Of a DNA stretch of 64,000 bases, positions 19,114-27,990 are shown in pieces. The notes under the pieces are model-generated. The model was given only the letters and a program-made list of their open reading frames with translations. It was not told where the DNA came from and did no database searches. Position 1 is the first letter of the stretch. The number at the start of each line of letters is the position of its first letter. This DNA comes from an uncultured Bacteroides sp. (GTDB lineage Bacteria; Bacteroidota; Bacteroidia; Bacteroidales; Bacteroidaceae), in assembly GCF_963676325.1 (NCBI RefSeq), contig NZ_OY781099.1:3348001-3412000 (forward strand), in the 5' to 3' direction. The position numbers and the translations under genes were made by a program.

Positions 19114-19140
19114 TTTATCTAATCATAATACAATTCTAAC
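19114..19140 (-). promoter_or_regulatory. Regulon A operator before GH27
   Basis: Third copy of TTTATCT-N6-AATACWATTYTADC, beginning 31 bp from the -7 box exactly as at 6100 and 9068. The interval from ATCT to AATAC is also the same in all three. Confidence 0.7.
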
Positions 19141-19159
19141 CTGAGTCCGAAATCAGGAA

Positions 19160-19220
19160 AACCATTCACCATTAAATTAAATCCATTGGCGAATGGCTGA
19201 GAATTATTGGTGAATGGTTG
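19160..19220. repeat. Operator-like repeat cluster upstream of GH27
   Basis: TTGGYGAATGGYTG occurs at 19186 and again at 19207, exactly 21 bp apart. A 12 bp inverted copy, AACCATTCACCA, lies at 19160-19171 and is the perfect reverse complement of 19208-19219. It sits just upstream of the Regulon A site and downstream of the phosphoesterase terminator. The remainder of 18877-19277 shows no gene. Confidence 0.55.
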
Positions 19221-19277
19221 GCCAGAAATTGCTTAATAGTTTTCACTTCATATCTTTTGCTAATTCAATAGAAATAT

Positions 19278-19321
19278 AAAAAAACATCCTGTACAAAGAA
19301 ATAGTTTCTTTTGTACAGGAT
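19278..19321 (-). terminator. Terminator of the GH92-GH28-GH28-phosphoesterase run
   Basis: ATCCTGTACAAAGAAA (19286-19301) pairs with TTTCTTTTGTACAGGAT (19305-19321), with one extra T and a 3-base loop. A T run follows on the minus strand (19278-19284 as A). It lies 65 bases after the phosphoesterase stop. Confidence 0.88.
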
Positions 19322-19385
19322 AATAAAAAAAAGGAAGGTTAGGGTTATATGCTATAATTCTGAATTAATTTACTTTTTAAAGCAT

Positions 19386-20981
19386 TCATTCCTCCAGATG
19401 TGCAAGGAAGACACGACAGAAACTTACGAGGAATCTGTCAAAATCAGTCACCGACTTTCTCCGGATTAGCTTTCCTGCAATCTTTTTGTACTGTTCCAAT
19501 CGCTGAGAATCAATATCCTTCAACGCTAGTTTGCCGCCAAAACGGAGCTTATAGAAATCAACCACCATATCAAAACCAGTCCAGTCAGCAGGCTTCGTTT
19601 CTTTAATACCCGCATAGGCAAATAATTCTGATGCTGTCATCGGAGCAAAAGAGTTTCCCGCCACAGGTTTTAAATCATTAGGGATATAGCGTAAGCGAGT
19701 CAGTTCTCTTAAATGAGCCTCGCAAAACTGTCTATAGTTTTTTGAGTTTAGTACCGATTCGTTCCATAAGTTCTGTGCACCAGCTTGCTTTAAAGAATCG
19801 TACTCTGCCCGGTAGCGAGGAAAGAAACAATTGAACTCTTTCACAGAGTCTAATGGAATAGTCTCAACTTCCGTCTTTCCATTCTTATGCAACGAAACAA
19901 TATCATAAGCAGGTATATATCCGGCTGTTGAGGGAACCTGCACATTCCACAAGCGGTTACCTTTCTTCGACACATACACTTCTTCATCGTTCATGTGGAT
20001 ATGACCGCCAAAATGAAGTGTCACACCTGCATCTGCCAGTAACCCGGCAATGGCAGGATCAGGAAAACGATGCACATCAAACTTACCGGGAGCAGCAATA
20101 TCGTCAATATAATGGGCTGCCCCGTCATTATAGTCCGCCATGGGATAATGACTGAAAGCTATCAATTTCTTTCCATACTTTTTAGCCTCGGCAGCTACTT
20201 TTGTTATCCAAGGCAAGAGATAAGGTTTCACTTTCAGCACATCATTATATCCTCCCTTTGCTCCTTCAAAAGCCTGTATACTATCACCTTTAACGACTTG
20301 CGGACGGTAAACTGAAGCATCAATAGCCAGCACCCACAATCCCTTTATCGGCTCCACTAAGTAACTTCCATCAGGAACGGCCGGTTTCTTTCCTTCATAA
20401 ACATAAGTCCGTTTACTCCTGTCAGCTTGTTGGACAGCCTCTTCATAATTATAATTTTCATAACTGTAAGTACTGAAAGGAGTTGCCCAAAACAGATACT
20501 CTTTTTGTGGCCAGAAACCAAACGAAGCCCACTCGTTATGTATCTCTTTAAAACCACATCGCTCCATACCACCCAAGGAATCATGAATAGCAAAAGGTCG
20601 AGACGGATCATGATTACCTGTCATCACCAAGAAGTGCATATTATGACGGGCTGAGTATGAATTGAGAATCTCATGCACCTTGCGCACATTTATTAATTGT
20701 CCGTCATCAGTCAGGTCACCAGGTAGAAGAATGTAATGGATATCTCGTCGCGCTATATCATCAAGAGCAGCCAGAAAGGCAAAATAATTTTCGTTGAACA
20801 AACGGGTGGAATGCAGTTGAGAGTCCATGGAACGGACATAAGAAGTATCTTGCAAATGAACATCCGACAATACTGCAAGCCTTACCGTCTTATCATCATT
20901 TACAGAAAAACAGTAACCCCTGCCCGAAACTTCAGAGCAGAGGATTACCAGACAAAACAACACTAATGCATATTTTTTCAC
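19386..20981 (-). CDS. Secreted calcineurin-like metallophosphoesterase
   Basis: Calcineurin-type metallophosphoesterase, 531 residues, with a signal peptide (about 1-20). All metal-binding blocks are present: LSDVHLQD (Asp40, His42), LLPGDLTDDGQ, VMTGNHDP, AFSHYP and GGHIHMND. A C-terminal extension of about 190 residues follows the catalytic part and matches nothing I know. Substrate is not evident; family members hydrolyse phosphomonoesters, phosphodiesters or nucleotides. It closes the GH92-GH28-GH28 gene run, starting 10 bases after the GH28 stop, so it is probably co-transcribed. A role in removing phosphate from imported or surface glycans is possible but only inferred from position. 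Confidence 0.85.
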   Translation of the reverse strand: MKKYALVLFCLVILCSEVSGRGYCFSVNDDKTVRLAVLSDVHLQDTSYVRSMDSQLHSTRLFNENYFAFLAALDDIARRDIHYILLPGDLTDDGQLINVRKVHEILNSYSARHNMHFLVMTGNHDPSRPFAIHDSLGGMERCGFKEIHNEWASFGFWPQKEYLFWATPFSTYSYENYNYEEAVQQADRSKRTYVYEGKKPAVPDGSYLVEPIKGLWVLAIDASVYRPQVVKGDSIQAFEGAKGGYNDVLKVKPYLLPWITKVAAEAKKYGKKLIAFSHYPMADYNDGAAHYIDDIAAPGKFDVHRFPDPAIAGLLADAGVTLHFGGHIHMNDEEVYVSKKGNRLWNVQVPSTAGYIPAYDIVSLHKNGKTEVETIPLDSVKEFNCFFPRYRAEYDSLKQAGAQNLWNESVLNSKNYRQFCEAHLRELTRLRYIPNDLKPVAGNSFAPMTASELFAYAGIKETKPADWTGFDMVVDFYKLRFGGKLALKDIDSQRLEQYKKIAGKLIRRKSVTDFDRFLVSFCRVFLAHLEE

Positions 20982-20991
20982 AGCAAAGACA

Positions 20992-22398
20992 TTATTTCAA
21001 ATTGAAAGTAACCAAGCCATCCACGTTCTGACTAAACATTGTATCGGCAAAGTAAGCCGGACGAGTATCTCCCCAACGTACGGAAGAGTTACGAATAGTC
21101 ACATTGGATGCATTATCAAAATAGAATCCGTAAGTTTTTCCCTTCACAAATTCAGTTCCATTGCAAGGACGTTTATCATAAATGCCACCTTCAAAGTTAG
21201 TACGTTTGCAAATCATCAAATCCACTTGATCGAAATAAATATTCTGAATCTTATCTTTTGTATCAGCGCCCACGAATACTCCGTTCTCACTTTCACACTT
21301 AATATTATTGAAACTTATGTTAGTAACAGCTCCTACCTGATAATCGGCCATTCCTTTTGGAAAACGCCAGCCTGCATCCTTGTGATCACCAGCTTTACGC
21401 GTATAGGCTGTCACATAAATAGGCTCGGCCTTTCCCCACCATACGCCTGAGAAGAACTTACAGTCCACCACAATATTAGAAAAGATAACATTCTCTACCG
21501 TACCTTCATCACGATTCTGAATTCCAATCCCCCTGTTACTGTTTCTTATAACACAATTATCAACCACAACATGACTGATTCTGTCCATATTCTCTGAACC
21601 AATTTTGATGGCGCAAGAGCGAGAAGTCATGGTACAGTTGGTCACCGCAATATTCTCGCACGGACCTAACTCCTCATATTCACGGCGATTCTTCAGACAG
21701 ATACAATCATCACCCGACTCAATAAAACAATTACTAATGCGCACATTCTTAGAATGATCTACATCAATACCATCTCCGTTACGTATTTTCAGGTTATTCA
21801 AAACACTTACACCATCAACAACCACATCATTGCAACCCAACAAGTGTACAGTCCAATAAGCTGAATTTCCAATAACAACATCTTTAATACGAATATTCTT
21901 TCCATTAATCAGAGTCAGTAAATGCGGACGAGGATCAAAAACATGTACAGGCTTCAATTCATAAGAATCCTCTAATTCCTTACCCATAAAGGCTACACCA
22001 TTTCCATCAATCTTGCCCTTACCGCTGATAGAGAATTGTTCTATATTCTTTCCGCTAATCCACAACATTCCTTCACCTTTATTGTCTCGGAAAGCACTTG
22101 TTTTATAAACCTTCTCATCCGGATTAGCCAGTAATTTGGCATTTGCCTCCAGATGAAGATCAACATAGGATGCTACAGTAAACGGACCGGTCATGTACAC
22201 ACCATCACCTGGAATAATAACACGACCGCCTCCAGCCTCGTTGCAGGCATTGATTGCTTTCTGAATAGCCTTAGCATTATCAGTGATACTATCTCCTTCC
22301 GCACCAAAATCACGTATATCAAAATCAGTACCTTTATGGTGACAGGCGGTCAAAAGTCCTAACCCCAGAAGGGCTAATAAAATCTTTATTCTCATCAT
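20992..22398 (-). CDS. GH28 family polygalacturonase-like lipoprotein
   Basis: Family GH28 right-handed beta-helix enzyme, 468 residues, acting on polygalacturonan or rhamnogalacturonan. The N-terminus has a lipobox (LLTAC, then HH), so it is probably membrane-anchored. It starts with the family phrase FDIRDFGAEGDSITDNAKAI. The catalytic Asp region is visible as NGDGIDVD (about 208) and SGDDCICLK (about 230). The usual GHG block is replaced by AIKIGSEN, as in many Bacteroides exo-acting members. Helix-turn repeats (NISFNNIK, NVTIRNSSV) continue to the C-terminus. It lies 9 bases downstream of a second GH28 gene; the two are clearly diverged, so not a recent duplicate. Confidence 0.9.
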   Translation of the reverse strand: MMRIKILLALLGLGLLTACHHKGTDFDIRDFGAEGDSITDNAKAIQKAINACNEAGGGRVIIPGDGVYMTGPFTVASYVDLHLEANAKLLANPDEKVYKTSAFRDNKGEGMLWISGKNIEQFSISGKGKIDGNGVAFMGKELEDSYELKPVHVFDPRPHLLTLINGKNIRIKDVVIGNSAYWTVHLLGCNDVVVDGVSVLNNLKIRNGDGIDVDHSKNVRISNCFIESGDDCICLKNRREYEELGPCENIAVTNCTMTSRSCAIKIGSENMDRISHVVVDNCVIRNSNRGIGIQNRDEGTVENVIFSNIVVDCKFFSGVWWGKAEPIYVTAYTRKAGDHKDAGWRFPKGMADYQVGAVTNISFNNIKCESENGVFVGADTKDKIQNIYFDQVDLMICKRTNFEGGIYDKRPCNGTEFVKGKTYGFYFDNASNVTIRNSSVRWGDTRPAYFADTMFSQNVDGLVTFNLK

Positions 22399-22407
22399 AT
22401 TATATTT

Positions 22408-23892
22408 TTAGTTGTTTACTCTGATTATAAACTCTTTCTTTTCCTGTGGAAGAGAAATCTGTTCCATATATTCTCCTTTCACATCGTCAAGTATGATAGC
22501 CGGCCGAAAATCGGATTTCGACAGATTCAGCTTTACATTTCTGAATGTAATATCCTTAACATGACGTATATAGAATCCCCAAGAAGGTAGTTCTCCAAAC
22601 ATACTGAATTCAGGATATTTATCAATCTGCTCGGGAACTTGATTCAGACGAGTCAGCGGTATATATGCCATACCCTTTGTCGCTCTCCCCGGACAGGTAA
22701 TTTCAATATTCTCCAGGTGAACACCTTCTATATAGTGTCCTGGTATGCCCACAATAGGAGAAGGAAAAGGATTGTGGAAGAAATCAACTTCTGGTCCACG
22801 AAGATCGTAACTGATATCCGGCCTATCAAAAGGAATCTCCACATTCATGTCCTTTATAGAAATATTCTTTATTGTTCCAACACGCTCACCAGCCCGGTGT
22901 CCTAATCGGATAAAGAGAGCATTGCCCGTGTTCTTTGCTGTAATCCGGCTAACATTTATATTCTCAATGTTGCCTCCGTCAACCGATTCAATAGCAATAG
23001 CTGAACGAAACGTATCAAACACGCGGATATTATCTATAGTAATATTTTTGAAGCCACCCCATGAGGCAGTGCCAAACTTAATGGCACTTGCACTACTACG
23101 AACTTCGCAATCGGCAATATATATACTATCGTTGCAGGCAGTAGGATGATATGATTTCAGACAAATACCGTCATCAGCTGCATTTACATTACAACGGGTT
23201 ATTCTCACCCGACGACAATCTGTAATATCGAAACCATCATTATTCCAATAAGCCCGGTTTTCCATACACACTTGATCAATGACCAAATCAGAACAAAGAT
23301 CGAACGTCAATCCCCAGCAAGCACTATTTCTCAAATGCAATCCAGTGATAGAAATATTCCCGCACTCCGACAAGAGAAACAATTTTGGTCTGACCGTTTC
23401 GCTAGTACGCATCCTACGCATATTGTAATGTGAATCTATCCTTACCCCAGCATGATGCAGACTGTCTATATTTAAAGCCAGTTCCAGTCCTTGACCATCA
23501 ATAGTACCCTCTCCATTCAAAGTTATATTTTTAACATTATATCCAAGAATCAGAGCTAGCTTTGAATTGTCGTTAGCCTTGGCATTGTCTTTGGCTTCCT
23601 CTAAAGGATAATAATCATCCGGATTTGTGCTTCCCAGCAAGACAGCCTCTCTCTCTAAATTCAGATCTACACCTGATTTCAATCGTATGCAACCAGTAAG
23701 ATAAATTCCTTTTGGAAAAACAATTCTTCCGCCTCCTTTTTTAGCTAACTGATCTATTGCCTGCTGAATTAATTTTGTATTTAGTGTTTTGCCATCGCCT
23801 ACAGCTTTTCCTTGGGTCACAATATTATAATCCCGCCCCCATGCAGAAAAGGTAAACAATAAAAACAGACTTATTAAAATATATTTCTTCAT
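22408..23892 (-). CDS. GH28 family polygalacturonase-like protein
   Basis: Second GH28 enzyme, 494 residues, with a signal peptide (ends SAWGR) and no lipobox, so probably periplasmic. The pectinase-type start reads YNIVTQGKAVGDGKTLNT, then GGGRIVFPKGIYLTG. The catalytic regions are NNDGFDITD (about 217) and AADDGICLKSYH (about 240), followed by SAIKFGTASWGG. Beta-helix repeats fill the rest. It follows GH92 by 14 bases and precedes the GH28 lipoprotein by 9, so the genes are one transcript. Two GH28 enzymes with different anchors may cleave successive products of a pectic substrate. The mix with an alpha-mannosidase family gene is unusual. Confidence 0.9.
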   Translation of the reverse strand: MKKYILISLFLLFTFSAWGRDYNIVTQGKAVGDGKTLNTKLIQQAIDQLAKKGGGRIVFPKGIYLTGCIRLKSGVDLNLEREAVLLGSTNPDDYYPLEEAKDNAKANDNSKLALILGYNVKNITLNGEGTIDGQGLELALNIDSLHHAGVRIDSHYNMRRMRTSETVRPKLFLLSECGNISITGLHLRNSACWGLTFDLCSDLVIDQVCMENRAYWNNDGFDITDCRRVRITRCNVNAADDGICLKSYHPTACNDSIYIADCEVRSSASAIKFGTASWGGFKNITIDNIRVFDTFRSAIAIESVDGGNIENINVSRITAKNTGNALFIRLGHRAGERVGTIKNISIKDMNVEIPFDRPDISYDLRGPEVDFFHNPFPSPIVGIPGHYIEGVHLENIEITCPGRATKGMAYIPLTRLNQVPEQIDKYPEFSMFGELPSWGFYIRHVKDITFRNVKLNLSKSDFRPAIILDDVKGEYMEQISLPQEKKEFIIRVNN

Positions 23893-23906
23893 AACCTACA
23901 TACAAT

Positions 23907-26198
23907 TTATTTCGATATAGATGGCGGACAATTCTCTTTTTTGGCAGCCCAGCTTTTATTAGGAGTAGCTCCCATCATGAATTCGAGTGTTCCACCTTCG
24001 AGTATTTGTTTATGAGTTATATAACTCTTATCAAACCTTTTGCCATTAAGCGTTGCCGACTGAATATAAATATTCTGATCTGACACACCGCAAGCCTTTA
24101 CTATAAATACCTTTCCATTCTCCTGTTTGATAGTAGCCTTTGCAAATGCCGGCGAACCTATCACATAATATGGATTACCCGGACAAACAGGATAAAATCC
24201 CAATGCAGAGAATACATACCAGGCAGACATCTGACCTGCATCATCATTACCAGACAAACCACCCGGAGCATTCAGATATTCAGTGTTACGAATATGGCTA
24301 ATTTGCTTTTGAGTTTTCCAAGGCTCACCCACATAGTTAAAAAGATATGCTATCTGATGACAAGGCTCATTGCCGTGCCAATAACGAAATTCACTAAACA
24401 TCGAATCCAGCTTGCTTATAAATTTATTTTTACCGCCCATCCAATTAGCTAGCCCCTTTACATCTTGCGGAACATACCATGTATAATGACATGGTGCACC
24501 TTCAGTAACAAACCGGGCAAAGTTGAACGCGTTATCTTCATTCAGAAACGTTCCATCAGAATGTCGTCCTTGTGCGTATCCGGTTCTGGGATCAATCACA
24601 TTCTGCCAATTGTTTGCCCGTTTAGCCAACAACTTATAATCTGCAACTTTCCCCAGTCCTTTAGCCACTTGTGCCAGCACATAATCATCATAAGCATATT
24701 CCAGTGTACGAGATACCTGTTCATTCATATGATATGCCTCCGGTACAGAATCCTCTAAAGGAATATATCCATATTTCAGATAAGAAGTCAACGCACGACG
24801 TCCCATACCATTTTTATAATCTTCGAATGAAGCTGGTGTCTGAAAAGCATTCTTCCTCATAGCTTCATAAGCAGTCTCAACATCAAATCCTTTTATGCCT
24901 TTTACATAAGCATCGCCAATAACCGAGATACAATGGTCACCAATCATAGCTGCTGTGTAGCTATTCCAACACGGAAAGATAGGTAACCAACCACCCTGCT
25001 TATATTTTTCCACCAAAGACTGCACCATCTCTCCTTCTCGCTTAGCATCGATAATTGTCAGCAGTGGATGCAAAGTCCGATAGGTATCCCACATACTATA
25101 ATCATCATAATAATCACCTGCCTTTGTTTGACGAATAGGAGTACCTTTGGAAAAAGAAGGATAACGTCCATCAACATCATTAAAAACACGCGGCAGAAAC
25201 GAAGCACGATACAAAGCTCCGTAGAATTTTTCCTTTTCTTTCTTACTATCGCTCTCCACTTTCAGTTTGGAGAGTTGATTTTCCCAGCACTTTTCCAGTT
25301 GCTTGCGGGTTTGGTCAAAGTTCCAATGAGGCATTTCTTTATCAAGATTCCTCAAAGCACCTTCCATATCGGTAAAAGAAGATGCAGCTTTCACCAAAAC
25401 CTTCTCATGAGGAGCTACCTTGAAGCCAACAAACGCTCCAATATTATTTTGTTTTCCTATCGATTTCTGTTTTAAATAGACCAAGTTTCCCTGGCAAACA
25501 CCATACGTTGATGGTTCTTTCTCAAAGCGTACTACAAAATAGCCGCTAAATCCAGTGGGTTCTCCCCACCCTTGATAGATACGATGAGCGGGATTGTAAC
25601 CCCTAATCTCATGTTTCTCTAAATCTATTTCAATATAACCCTCCCCTTCATCACTGTTTGGATTGACCACCAGATAGGCCATACCCTCTTCATCATAAGT
25701 AAAACGAAACATAGCAGAACGGGATTGGGCGGTCATTTCTGCCTGTGCATGATAATCTTCCAGATAAACTGAATAATAAGACGGAGTAGAAACTTCTTTT
25801 TCATGCGAAAAAGTACAAGCTCTTTCTTCGGGAGTAGTCTTCAAATTCCCAACTACGGTCATCAAGGTCATGCTGCCATAATCCTGCGTACATCCTCCCA
25901 CAATCCAATGCGAATTGCGGAATCCTTGTAACTTGTTGTCTCTGTAGTAATAAGGAGCAATACATTTTCGCTCTGTATCCTGTGTTTGTGGTGTCCAAAA
26001 ATTCATGCCATGAGGCACTAATACAGCGGGTAATGTTTGTCCGTATTCTTCTGTATGTTTGCCAAACTTCCCTGCGGCTTGAGTTGTACTTGCAGATGTA
26101 CCCACGCGAGTATCAACATATTGTTGCAGCAGAATTTGAGCCTCGACTACACTGAAACGACAGAAGAAACACAGTAAAAAAATATATAAGCTCCTCAT
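23907..26198 (-). CDS. GH92 family alpha-mannosidase-like enzyme
   Basis: Family GH92 calcium-dependent exo-alpha-mannosidase, 763 residues, with a signal peptide ending VEAQ. An N-terminal beta-sandwich starts VDTRVGTS and precedes the (alpha/alpha)6 barrel. Family marks are DDYSMWDTYRTLHPL, the NEPCHQIAYLF segment with the probable general acid Glu, and the signature GNDDAGQMSAWYVFSALGFYP (about 652). Family members trim alpha-1,2/1,3/1,4/1,6-mannose from N-glycans, yeast mannan or phosphomannans. The linkage cannot be predicted here. It follows the second SusD gene after a strong terminator (26232-26300), so it may depend on read-through or on its own promoter, which I could not identify. 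Confidence 0.93.
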   Translation of the reverse strand: MRSLYIFLLCFFCRFSVVEAQILLQQYVDTRVGTSASTTQAAGKFGKHTEEYGQTLPAVLVPHGMNFWTPQTQDTERKCIAPYYYRDNKLQGFRNSHWIVGGCTQDYGSMTLMTVVGNLKTTPEERACTFSHEKEVSTPSYYSVYLEDYHAQAEMTAQSRSAMFRFTYDEEGMAYLVVNPNSDEGEGYIEIDLEKHEIRGYNPAHRIYQGWGEPTGFSGYFVVRFEKEPSTYGVCQGNLVYLKQKSIGKQNNIGAFVGFKVAPHEKVLVKAASSFTDMEGALRNLDKEMPHWNFDQTRKQLEKCWENQLSKLKVESDSKKEKEKFYGALYRASFLPRVFNDVDGRYPSFSKGTPIRQTKAGDYYDDYSMWDTYRTLHPLLTIIDAKREGEMVQSLVEKYKQGGWLPIFPCWNSYTAAMIGDHCISVIGDAYVKGIKGFDVETAYEAMRKNAFQTPASFEDYKNGMGRRALTSYLKYGYIPLEDSVPEAYHMNEQVSRTLEYAYDDYVLAQVAKGLGKVADYKLLAKRANNWQNVIDPRTGYAQGRHSDGTFLNEDNAFNFARFVTEGAPCHYTWYVPQDVKGLANWMGGKNKFISKLDSMFSEFRYWHGNEPCHQIAYLFNYVGEPWKTQKQISHIRNTEYLNAPGGLSGNDDAGQMSAWYVFSALGFYPVCPGNPYYVIGSPAFAKATIKQENGKVFIVKACGVSDQNIYIQSATLNGKRFDKSYITHKQILEGGTLEFMMGATPNKSWAAKKENCPPSISK

Positions 26199-26231
26199 AA
26201 TTGATTAAAGGTAAAAGAAAAAAAGAGAAAT

Positions 26232-26300
26232 AAAAAAAGGGAGAAGGCATAATATCTTTCAATTATAAACCAATAAGAAATTTATAATAAGCCTTCTCCC
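26232..26300 (-). terminator. Terminator after the second SusD gene
   Basis: The outer stem GGGAGAAGGC (26239-26248) pairs with GCCTTCTCCC (26291-26300). Inside it lies a second pair, TTATAAA and TTTATAA. A T run follows on the minus strand (26232-26238 as A). It starts 34 bases past the SusD stop and would attenuate the GH92-GH28 genes. Confidence 0.8.
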
Positions 26301-26333
26301 CATAAGATCAGCCCTATGGCCTTACTTTATTTG

Positions 26334-27968
26334 TTAGTATCCAGTGTTTTGTTTCCAATTGGTATTAGAGTTCATAACACCTCTAGAAATTGGGAATATA
26401 CGACGCCATTTCTGAGTTTTGGCAGCTGGATTTACAACATGTTTCAACCCCCAATCATTTTCGAATTGACCAAAACGGATCAAGTCATTGCGACGCCACA
26501 TCTCACTAAAGAACTCACGTCCACGTTCGTCAAGAATATCTTGCAAAGTAGGAGATGTGGTTAATGTAGGAGCTTTTACATAACTGCGAATCTGATTGAA
26601 CAAACTCATAGGAGTATCGCCGTTGGTAGCTGTTGCACCGCGAAGAATAGCTTCAGCCTTCATCAGCAGAATATCTGCATAACGGAAAATAGGCACATCG
26701 TTACTTTGGTTACGGTTATAGGTGTCATAATCAGCAGCCTGAATGCCCCACTTGATACAACGGTAACCCTGATTCCAACCCTTAAAATCATCACCTACAT
26801 TCATAGAGGCATCACCCGGTATAAGTAAAGTAACATTTTTTGTAAGCACTACACGCTGCCCATTATTAAACATGTAAGGCGTTGTGGTTTTAGCAAAGGT
26901 TGAAATATTATAAGTATAAAGCGAATCTTTCAAAATGATATCATTACGTTCGTCTCCTTTCAGAGAGAAGCGATCGGCCGCTTCAGGTGTAATTGTAAAA
27001 ATACCACCGGCATTCTTTGAAATTGATATGCCGAACAAACCAGCACCACTTCCTCCATCATTATTGAATTTAGGCCAGTATTGGAATCGGGCGTATGTCA
27101 TACCTTGTGCTGTTGCATTATCATAAGGCATAGCATAGATAAAATCCTTAATCTGAGGACCATTATTCGGCATGAATTTCTTGCGATAACTATCACTCAG
27201 ATTAAACTTACCGCTATTAATTATATCATCACAGTATTTTACTACATCATTAAGTTTAGAGTTTGCCAAAGTGGGCACATAATTAGCAACATCACCGCTA
27301 GTGTAAACAGCCCAATTTAGATACAGCTTTACAAGAAGAGCCTTAGCCATCCATTTAGTAGGCTTTCCATAAGTCGAAGCATCAACATTTTCGGACAAGC
27401 CGCCGGAATTAATGGCACGAAGTAGATCTTTCTCTATAAAGGCTGCTACATCAGCACGTGGAGAACGATCAATTGCCTCATTAGCTCCAACAACATGATC
27501 CAAAATAGGCGCATCGCCAAACATATCTATAAAGATGAAATGATAGAAAGCACGCATTGTCAAAGCTTTTGCGATAGATTCATCTGTTGCATTGTCGCCT
27601 CCAAGGTCTACAATAGCCTGATTACATTTGGTAATGGCTCCAGTGATATCACCAAGCCAATCGACATGTGCATCATCCGGATTAGTCATGTGAAGCGTAG
27701 AATGAACATAATTACCGCCGTCATACCAGTTACCACCATAAGTAACTGCCGTAAATTCATCAGAAGATAGCCATGCTGCTTCAGTAAAACGACGTCCCAA
27801 AGCGCCACGGAAACCATAGTATAAATCCGCCATCTTTGCCTCGGTTGCAATTTCGGAATTCGGATAAGAAGTATAGGTAGACTTTACATCTACATCCAAA
27901 TTGGTACAGGCCGTTGCTGATGATAACAGCAAACCTGCAAATAAGGTATTTTTAATATATTTTTTCAT
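26334..27968 (-). CDS. SusD/RagB family outer-membrane lipoprotein
   Basis: Second SusD-like glycan-binding lipoprotein. The start is taken at MKKYIKNT (27968), 12 codons inside the longest frame. This gives a proper lipoprotein signal (TACTNLD) and avoids overlap with the SusC stop, leaving a 22-base gap. SusD features include helical TPR-like parts (ALTMRAFYHFIFIDMFGDAP, then WMAKALLVKLYLNW) and a C-terminus with ERGREFFSEMWRRNDLIRFG and RIFPISRGVMNSN. It pairs with the SusC gene directly upstream. The pair is divergent in sequence from the 1-6 kb pair, so it targets another glycan. Expression is probably HTCS-controlled through the Regulon B operator at 31042. Confidence 0.95.
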   Translation of the reverse strand: MKKYIKNTLFAGLLLSSATACTNLDVDVKSTYTSYPNSEIATEAKMADLYYGFRGALGRRFTEAAWLSSDEFTAVTYGGNWYDGGNYVHSTLHMTNPDDAHVDWLGDITGAITKCNQAIVDLGGDNATDESIAKALTMRAFYHFIFIDMFGDAPILDHVVGANEAIDRSPRADVAAFIEKDLLRAINSGGLSENVDASTYGKPTKWMAKALLVKLYLNWAVYTSGDVANYVPTLANSKLNDVVKYCDDIINSGKFNLSDSYRKKFMPNNGPQIKDFIYAMPYDNATAQGMTYARFQYWPKFNNDGGSGAGLFGISISKNAGGIFTITPEAADRFSLKGDERNDIILKDSLYTYNISTFAKTTTPYMFNNGQRVVLTKNVTLLIPGDASMNVGDDFKGWNQGYRCIKWGIQAADYDTYNRNQSNDVPIFRYADILLMKAEAILRGATATNGDTPMSLFNQIRSYVKAPTLTTSPTLQDILDERGREFFSEMWRRNDLIRFGQFENDWGLKHVVNPAAKTQKWRRIFPISRGVMNSNTNWKQNTGY

Positions 27969-27990
27969 TGTAAGTTCAATTTTTAGATGA

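Noticed and set aside
20992..23892. Recent tandem duplication of the two GH28 genes
   Set aside because: They share only family motifs; starts, anchors and catalytic surroundings differ, so the duplication is old or they were assembled separately.
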